From Haematobia irritans (lineage: Eukaryota; Arthropoda; Insecta; Diptera; Muscidae): a DNA stretch of 64,000 nucleotides. The translations under genes and the position numbers were made by a program. How positions within the stretch are numbered: position 1 is the stretch's first letter; every line of letters starts with the position of its first letter. The notes under the pieces are model-generated. The model made no database searches. It saw nothing but the letters and a program-made list of their open reading frames with translations, and was not told the origin of the DNA. The stretch is taken from assembly GCF_050003625.1 (NCBI RefSeq), contig NC_134398.1:115606145-115670144 (forward strand), read 5' to 3'. Shown in pieces: positions 57,105 to 64,000 of this stretch.

Positions 57105-58998
57105 CTAAATATTGTGGCCAACATTATCCAGTTTTAAACGTTTTTGAGCTGGTGTGTCTTGAGTTTTTGGACCTCGATGATATGCCACTGTCTCAATTTG
57201 CAGCAACGAATCAGTCACAATGTTGCGGAATTCGAATTGTCCCATATTCTTGAATTCCTTTTTGGAGCCATCCTTATTTGTCGTTGCGTTTTGGCGCTGG
57301 AAACTACGAATGGCGCAAAACAGCTTCCAAGCATTGATCATTGCAGCATCAAGACCGTTTGTGATCAATGGCCAATACCATTTTTTACCACGGAGGGAAA
57401 TCCTGTAGTTGTTCATTGCGTTGTCGAAGAGATCAACGCCTCCCATTCGTTTGTTATACTGCTGAATGATGTCTGGTTGCTCAACCATTACCATTTTTCG
57501 TTGTTTTCTTTCATAGCGACGAACTTGGTGCTTAGGTTCGACTTGTAAATAATTGGACATAACAGTAACGGGCTGCAATTGAATAAGTAAATCAATCAAT
57601 GATTGAATTAAAAATATATGAACTAAAAAAAAATATTTTAATACTTACAGCATTGTCGTTCCAACGAATTGCAGCAATCTTATTGTTGTGGTCGTATACT
57701 GCATCTGAGTGGCCTCTGTCTTCTTTCTTCATATCTTTTGGTTTAATTAGTGGAGCTTTGCCAGTTCTATTCTCACGTACTGTGCCAACGGCAAAGTATC
57801 CCTCTGCATTTAGGCGTACCATCAATTTGTGGGAGGTGAAGAAATTGTCAAATGCAACTGTGTGGTGTTTCGGCTCAGCACAAAATCCCATCAGCTGCAT
57901 TACAACATTCTCACCGAGGCCCATATCATTGTTGTAAAATTGACTGGCACCCGCATATGGTACAAATTGGAAACAATAGCCTTCCGATGAACAAAGGTCC
58001 CAGTATTTAAATCCAAAACGTATCGGTTTGCCGCGTATATACATTTTGCAGCTATGTTTACCGAAATACGCTATCATTTGCTCGTCAATACTCAGGTGGT
58101 GTGCAAATATACCAAATTGCATGAATTTCCGGTTGAAAATAGAATTGAATGGAGTTATCTTAGAAAACTTATCATTTCTATCCATGTCATTGTTGTTACA
58201 TACGTGGAGGTATTGTTTCACCTTCAGGAAGCGATCACGAGTAATTGCGGCCTTCACAAAAGGAAGGCCAGTTACTGACCGTGACCAATAATTTCGCACT
58301 GATGGCAATCTAATGATTCCTGTTACATACAAAACAGCAATGAAAGTTCGCATTTCTGCGGCACACGTTTGAAATGAACTGTTCCTTTGTCCAGCATATA
58401 TGTTTGTATTTTCTACCATATGATCAATGACTTCATCATCCACTAAAAGCTGCCACAATTCTAATGGAGAGTACGAGCCTGGAATGGAAAGTCGTAGACC
58501 ACAATCGGAATCAAAAACGCTTGAGTGCTTACCATATTTCTCTGCTAAAATTTCCATTGCAATATTCGACATATCGATGGGCTGTTCAAATGTTTGCAAA
58601 ATACGTTTGCGCCACTTCGGTGGCTTGATTTTTACCGTATGTGTCTCCTGATGTTTGGGCGATCTGAATGGTAAATCGTCGTCGTCATCGTTGTCGGCGT
58701 CCGGACGTTCAACGTGCATTTCGACGGAACCACAAATTTCGGGCATACTTGCTAAGGCACTATCAGTTTTGTTAGGTCCAGGATCATCACAGAACATTTG
58801 GTCGTCCGGGACATCTTCGGTATCTGTCATGGTGTCCACATCATTCGGAGGCAAAACGGTTATATCAATGGCCAAAGCGTTCGACAACTGTTTCTGTGGC
58901 TCGATTTCATCATCAGACCATTCGTTCTCAATTAATTCTTCCAGTTCACGAACTGATAATCCTGTCCTTTTCGAAGTAACTATTGAACACTTTGCCAT
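57105..58998 (-). CDS. piggyBac-family transposase (DDE_Tnp_1_7), two exons
   Basis: DDD transposase that cuts and pastes at TTAA. The ATG at 58996-58998 (A at -3, G at +4) starts MAKCSIVTSKRTGLSVRELE; a TTG-initiated extension upstream is not credible. Exon 1 (58998-57649, 450 codons) has an acidic N-terminus (residues about 20-110), then the catalytic core with Asp305 (HLSIDEQMI) and Asp384 (VAFDNFFTS). The intron 57648-57573 (76 bp, phase 0, GTAAGT...TTGCAG) follows RWNDNA. Exon 2 (57572-57105, 155 residues) has Asp497 in MGGVDLFD. The 605-residue product compares with 594 for the moth founder. Spacing of the Asp residues (79, 113) is family-like. No internal stop or frameshift is seen; the stop at 57105-57107 falls before the expected cysteine-rich tail. 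Confidence 0.92.
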
Positions 58999-59794
58999 AA
59001 TTAAAACTGAACTCGCGAAGAGGCACAAATAGAATATAAATCTCAATCACAACTCAATAACAATTATCACTGATTATGTCATTCACTTGTTTGACTATGC
59101 TTTGTACGATTAACTGTAATATATACATATATGTATGTATGTATATGTAATATATACGAATGTAATCTCTTTAGATAATTTTTAAGCGAAATGATTCATT
59201 AAAGAGATCGTGGCAGAGAGCAGACGGTGTGACAGTTATTTTGATTGGGAGCGCTTCATTAGCGTTCGCACAAAAGGTTAACCGAAAATAATTTTCTTAG
59301 TAAAAGAGAACACATTAGCGCCGACGGGTGCGAAAACGCACAACACGTATATATGCAAAGACGTTTATATGTACAATTTTGAAAATTTTATGAGTTAAAT
59401 ATAGGACAGAGGGCTACCGATCCATACCAATATATATTTAAAAAATGTTTTTTTCTATATGTTTTCTTTGTATTATAGGGTTATTTTTTGCATGTGGAAA
59501 AACCTGCACTTGGCGATGCGTTTATCATCATGTAGGTGACGTTTGATGAAAAAACAGTCTAAGTACACTAAATAGACCCATCCATCTACTATCTATACCA
59601 AGAAACAGAAAAGCGATATCGAATATGAAACCGTTTCTATGCATGTTCAAAAACACCTCTATTTTTGGTGCGTTTTCGCACCCGTCGGCGTTAATGGGTT
59701 AATATACCCCTCAACCTATGGTGGAGGGTATAAAAATAGTAATTGATGTTAAAATTATTCTTTCATAAATGTATATACATATTAATAATGCTGC

Positions 59795-60345
59795 AAAAAA
59801 GCGTCGCCACAAAAATAGTGAAAAAGTTCTTTTTGGATCTGGGAGTGGTGCAAAATTGGCGGAGAAGCGATGACTGTAATAAGAACTTGTCATAGGACAG
59901 ATGTCCACCATTTCAACAGCCGTTGCACTGAATTTGCATCACTTCTTAAGGTGTCATCCGAATACAGTGTTTTGAATGTGAATTAAAAAACTTTGTGATA
60001 TTTTCCTAAATAGATAATTTTTATAATTTTTAATGCATTCTAATTCTTGTCTGATACGTTTACCCTGGAATATTTTCAAAAATTTTCGATTTTTCTAGAA
60101 TGGATTTGGCATTCTAGAATGAATAATTTGTACCATTTTATTATTAATTCTTTTTAACCTATTTGAAAAAAACAAAAACAAACATTTCCCATTAAAATAT
60201 GAAAAAAATGAGCTTTAAAATACTGAATTAAAAAAACTTCATGTGCGGTTAAAATAATTAACTTCTTTGTGAGGACATTTTTGGAAGCGCTTTTAAAGTT
60301 GTGCCTTTAGAACAACTCCCATTTTTTTTTTGCTGGGGAGAACTG
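59795..60345 (+). mobile_element. CCCAGC-type MITE, near-complete copy
   Basis: Starts GCAAAAAAGCGTCGCCACAA and ends AACTCCCATTTTTTTTTTGC with TGGGG. Interior as in 55733-56280, inverted. Confidence 0.75.
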
Positions 60346-60399
60346 TGGAACTACCTTTAGATGCTTTATTAAATATTAATTGTCTAGTTATCTTGATGT

Positions 60400-60700
60400 C
60401 TGATTTTTTTTATTTTTATAAAATAAAACATTAATTGAACCTATAAATTCAGTCTATTAAATTTTAGCTAGCTACAAATCTAAGTACCTTATTTGATTCA
60501 ATTAATTATTTAATCAAATCCGAATAAAGACCAATTAAAAAATGATTGATATTTGTTACGTTTCCAATTAAAATATTAATTGATTCAATCAATTTGTTAA
60601 TCAATCCGGAAATAGTTTTCAATTACAAACGTGTTTGAAAATGTTTCCGTTTCCAATTACCTTTGTGATTGAAATTGAATAATTGTTAGCAATGGAAAGA
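60400..60700. mobile_element. AATTAA-rich MITE relic
   Basis: Words ATTGATTCAATCAATTTG and TTTCCAATTAAAATATTAAT resemble the 25136-25427 element, but the ends are not found. Confidence 0.5.
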
Positions 60701-60861
60701 GCGAAAAGAGAACAAGATAATGGGTATTTATTCAACAATGTATGATAAGGAGAATAGTCTGTGGAAGTAACTCGTAACGAACGGTTGGGTTTTTGTTTTT
60801 CGCGTAAATTGAAAAATATGATTGGCGATATTCTGTCTGCTGCATTCAAAATGTGTGCATA

Positions 60862-62171
60862 AAGGGTGATACGGTCACAATTTGGTCAAGGGAAAACGCG
60901 TGTAAATCGGTGAAATCGTTTATTTAAAAAATCAAATTAAATTTCTTTTTCACGTTCAATTAGTATAAAATTCAGGAAAAATATTCAGTTAGGCTTTCGC
61001 TTTTCCAAATCCGAATTGCCGGGCCTCACGCTTGACACCTGCCATCAGATTTTGTACAGCCACCTTGTCCACCTTCTTCGCCGCAGAAAGCCAGTTTGCC
61101 TTGAACTGCTGCTCGTCCTTAGCAGTTTTTTTTTTTGGTCTTCTTTAGGTTCCGCTTGACAATAGCCCAGTATTTCTCAATTGGGTGGAGCTCTGGCGTG
61201 TTGGGAGGGTTCTTGTCCTTGGGAACCACTTGAACGTTGTTGGCGGCGTACCACTCCATGGCCTTTTTACCGTAATGGCAAGATGCCAAATCCGGCCAAA
61301 ACAGTACGGAACAACCGTGTTTCTTCAGGAAAGGCAGCAGACGTTTATTCAAACACTCTTTCACGTAAATTTCTTGGTTGACAATCCCGGAAGCTATGAA
61401 AATGCTGCTTTTCAAGCCACAGGTACAGATGGCTTGCCAAACCAGATATTTCTTTGCGAACTTTGACAGTTTTATGTGCTTGAAAATATCTGGGGGGAAA
61501 GCCCTTCCTTTTGCCGTATAAAACTCCTGTCCCGGAAGCTGCTTGTAGTCGGCTTTGACGTAGGTTTCGTGGTCCATTACCACGCAGTCAAACTTCGTCA
61601 GCATCGTCGTGTACAGCCTCCGGGATCGCGCTTTGGCCGTCGTATTTTGTTTATCATCGCGATTTGGAGTCACTACCTTCTTGTAAGTCGATAGTCCGGT
61701 TCGTTTTTTGGCTCGATGCACGGTTGCGGACGATACACCCAGCTTATTTGCGGCATCTCGGAGAGAGAGGTTAGGGTTTCGCTTGAAACTACCGGCAACT
61801 CTCTTCTCTCTCTCTGTCGTCTCAGCGGCTTCCGGTTTTCGATTTTCCCCCGATCCAGACTTCCTGGCTGTCGAAAAACGTTCCCAAACACTTTAATTAC
61901 ATTTGTAACGGTTGATTTGGCAACTTTTAACGATTTTGCCAGCTTTGCGTGCGAATAGCTCGGATTTTCGCGATGCGCGAGCAAAATTTTGATACGCTGC
62001 TCTTCTTGCTTGGACGGCATTTTGACAACTGAAGAGTGAAATCCAAAATCAAAATAGGAGCAACATTCTACACACACACCTTCAAAATGAGGGGTGTTCG
62101 GGTTTTTTAAATGCAAAATTGAAAGAAATACGTCAAGTTTATATTGACCAAATTTTGACCGTATCACCCTT
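60862..62171 (-). mobile_element. Full-length DD37E Tc1/mariner element, copy 2
   Basis: 1,310 bp with TA at 60860-60861 and 62172-62173. The 28-bp inverted ends begin AAGGGTGATACGGTCA and differ at one position. It contains one transposase gene with a 3' UTR of about 130 bp. Boundaries are clear. Confidence 0.93.
60989..62020 (-). pseudogene. DD37E transposase, frameshifted
   Basis: The ATG at 62018-62020 starts MPSKQEEQRIKILLAHRENP with paired helix-turn-helix-like text (SYSHAKLAKSLKVAKSTV). Compared with copy 1, one G is missing near 61883, shifting the frame. The second part reads GLSTYKKVV, VVMDHETYVK, FWPDLASCHYGKK, PIEKYWAIVKR. A second shift lies in the A run at 61126-61136, after which a frame ends REARQFGFGKAKA at 60989. 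The first catalytic Asp (DDE in copy 1) is His here. About 344 codons originally. Dead by at least three lesions. Confidence 0.9.
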
Positions 62172-62173
62172 TA

Positions 62174-63603
62174 AATATTTTTAACGCAACAACAAATCAT
62201 AGCAAAGGATTGAAATAAATACAGTGTGCAACAACAAATAGCCACTTGGTAAAAGTTTGCAAAAATATATGACAGAACGCATTTGAAATTACCTGTGTTT
62301 GTGTTTTGTGGTATTGTACAAATGGAAAACAATCAACGTTAATTGAAGGTAAGAAATTGTGAAATGTGAATACCGTTTTCCATTGAAGCCTGTTTACATT
62401 AAACGCACTAAAATAATATATTTTTATTCATTTCTTTTAGTGACCAGTTTTATTTCGTGAAATTGACCAATCAATCCCATCGAGTCCATCATTTTATCAA
62501 TTATATAAGAATATGTTTGCAATCAAAAGGTGGGTACAGTATTTATCTTTTAAAATTATAAAAATTTTTCACTCCTAGTTTTCTTAAAACCAAGAGCGGT
62601 ATGGTTTTGTTGGAAGATTCACCTTGAAGTTGCGAAGTAGTGTTGGCATTAAATTGCATTTTTCTTTTACCTGTTTTTTTTTCAGTGTGAACCCTAGTAG
62701 AGAGCAGTATATCTGATATATAAACTAATGAGCTGAATTATGTAATGGTAAAGTTCTTTCTTTTAGATTTAAAAATATGAAAAATATCCGAAAATTATAA
62801 AAATATATATTTTCCATTTATATTTTTTCCAATTTCCAGAATTTATGTTATATATCATCAATACAACAACAAATATTACATTGCTTTGCCATTATTTTCG
62901 TCTTTGATTGGTTCAAATTTTAATAGACGATTTCAATGTGTGGAAATTTTGGAAAGAAATTGTTACTAAAATTAAATTACCGAGCTCCTTAATAACCCTT
63001 TTATGCTAAACGACTACAACTGCAAAATAACATTATAAATATGCAACCTGGAACTTGATGTTTTATGCAGGTAATGTTTAACAAAATTAACTTTTAATTG
63101 AACAAAATTAAATTCGAATTATTCTGTTTACTTTCGGAAAAACTAATTTAGATTACAGGCTGCTGATTTATTGGAAATCTAGACGCATCTAAATATTAGA
63201 AGGAATATGCTGACATCGTTAATATGATAAGGAAGATAATGATTTATATAGCTTATTTTTTAACCCTTTAGTTGTTATTGATCATAATTGTATGCCCAAG
63301 TGATGTTAGAACAAACACAAACAAATAACAAAAACCAAATTCTTTAGTCTATAGCATAATTCAGAAAAATAAAATTTTGAATATTTTTTATAAGAAATGC
63401 ATATTTTCTCTTATTTCAAATAAAACTAAATAAGATATTGGAGGCGCAATATAAAAATTTTTTTATTGAAATTTATTGCCCATATCAATTAATAATTCAA
63501 TTTGGTCGCGAAATTAATTAAAATTTTAATTGATTCAATTAAAACTGTTATTGAATTTTAATTTTAATGTAGTTTCACAGCAATGTGATACGCCGTTCGG
63601 ACC
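62174..63603. other. Unclassified AT-rich region
   Basis: No gene or complete repeat is seen. 63470-63570 has AATTAA-MITE-like words, and 63573-63597 (GTTTCACAGCAATGTGATAC) is a short piece of SINE body. Confidence 0.45.
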
Positions 63604-64000
63604 ACACCCTCAAAAAAAAAAAACAAATTGCTTCTCTAACATATTTTGCAGGAAGCACATATATTACTGGATATTGCCGAAACATTATTATGTTTGAGTT
63701 ATGTGAATATATTATATGTTTGGAAGCATTTTGAGCCCTGAGCTTTTGGATAAAATATTATTTTTTTATTGCAAAATAACAATTTTGTAACAAAAAATGT
63801 TTTTGGTATAAAAATTTGAAATTTTCGAAGAAATTCAAAAACTCTAACAAAAGAAGAACGTGAAGTCGAGTATAAACATAAATAATTTTACAATGTACAC
63901 ATAAATTTATTTAGGCGTGAACTAGTTTTTACTAGCATTTAGCACCATTTTAAATGCATTTAAATTTATCGTATTTAGAAATATAAATAAATATGAATAT
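63604..64000 (-). mobile_element. tRNA-pair TA element, partial at window edge
   Basis: Starts ACACCCTCAAAAAAAAAAAA. It then follows the inverse of 40400-40622 and 39800-40000 (AACATATTATATGTTTGGAA, CTCTAACAAAAGAAGAACGT). It continues beyond the window. The tRNA modules appear to be absent between 63730 and 63760. Confidence 0.7.

Larger units (their letters stand above)
56674..59702 (-). mobile_element. Complete piggyBac-type transposon
   Basis: 3,029 bp including TTAA at 56674-56677 and at 59699-59702. Inverted ends are TTAACCCATTAACGCCG. A roughly 27-bp subterminal motif (GGTGCGTTTTCGCACCCGTC then GGCGTTA) recurs at 56808, at 59667 and inverted at 59315. The interior holds one transposase gene. 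The surrounding HINE text joins at the TTAA, which is its normal AAAGTTAATATACCCC, so the target site is certain. Confidence 0.95.
54182..59735 (-). mobile_element. HINE family 1, copy H, split by a MITE and a piggyBac
   Basis: Pieces are 54182-55515 (320-bp module, 28-bp repeats, about six 153-bp units), about 56395-56677 (last unit, GGAC run, 5' block) and 59699-59735 (terminal hairpin, GGTGGAGGGTATAAAAA). A foreign 3' block at about 55516-55732 and a CCCAGC-type MITE (55733-56280) lie in the first gap; the piggyBac (56674-59702) occupies the second. The text before the piggyBac lacks 10 bp of the usual GTTACAAACGGAATGACAAAG. Confidence 0.8.

Noticed and set aside
57144..57548. 134-codon plus-strand frame
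   Set aside because: Antisense shadow of piggyBac transposase exon 2.

Overview
The window looks like intergenic or intronic euchromatin of a calyptrate, probably muscid, fly (Stomoxys, Haematobia or Musca type). This is inferred from the base composition (AT-rich), the short fly-type introns, and above all the DINE-1/HINE-like helentron relics. Those relics carry a TATACCC hairpin, a GTCY microsatellite, a tandem core and a GGCCAGGCCGAA terminal stem, and they closely resemble Drosophila DINE-1. No complete host gene is recognisable. Almost all that can be classified is mobile DNA, nested up to three or four levels deep.

Layout: 1-8.8 kb is a CATG-rich TA element, an interrupted MITE and four HINE copies, carrying TTAA, hAT-like and pogo-like short elements. 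9-19.3 kb is mixed relics, two SINEs (one intact with target duplications), a LINE RNase H tail, a 2-kb inverted-repeat element with a decayed ORF, and possible split host coding on the minus strand. 19.4-22.1 kb is a MITE that has received a palindromic MITE and a solo LTR with an array of covarying hairpins. 23.6-28.6 kb holds a HINE, a dead DD37E Tc1/mariner copy and a second SINE. 31.9-37.6 kb is a second HINE family containing a CATG element and a family-1 HINE. 38.4-46.2 kb has a third HINE variant and two copies of a TA element that carries two divergently oriented tRNA-like modules. 46.9-49.3 kb is a broken LINE (endonuclease and reverse transcriptase, minus strand) split by a MITE. 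54.2-59.7 kb is a HINE interrupted by a complete piggyBac-type transposon. 60.9-62.2 kb is a full-length but frameshifted DD37E element.

How the parts relate: three autonomous-type enzymes are visible. The piggyBac transposase has an almost intact DDD ORF with one intron and an in-frame stop before its cysteine-rich tail. The DD37E transposase exists as two dead copies. The LINE EN/RT is dead. Each has likely dependants or remnants nearby: TTAA-flanked MITEs, and SINEs plus 62-68 bp micro-insertions that share a 3' tail with the LINE. Paralogous copies within the window act as empty sites and support several insertions directly.

Most promising observations: the exact 153-bp core period kept in divergent HINE families; the cUUCGg hairpin array with compensatory stem changes inside the solo LTR; the nearly intact, intron-containing piggyBac; and the LINE-tail micro-insertions.
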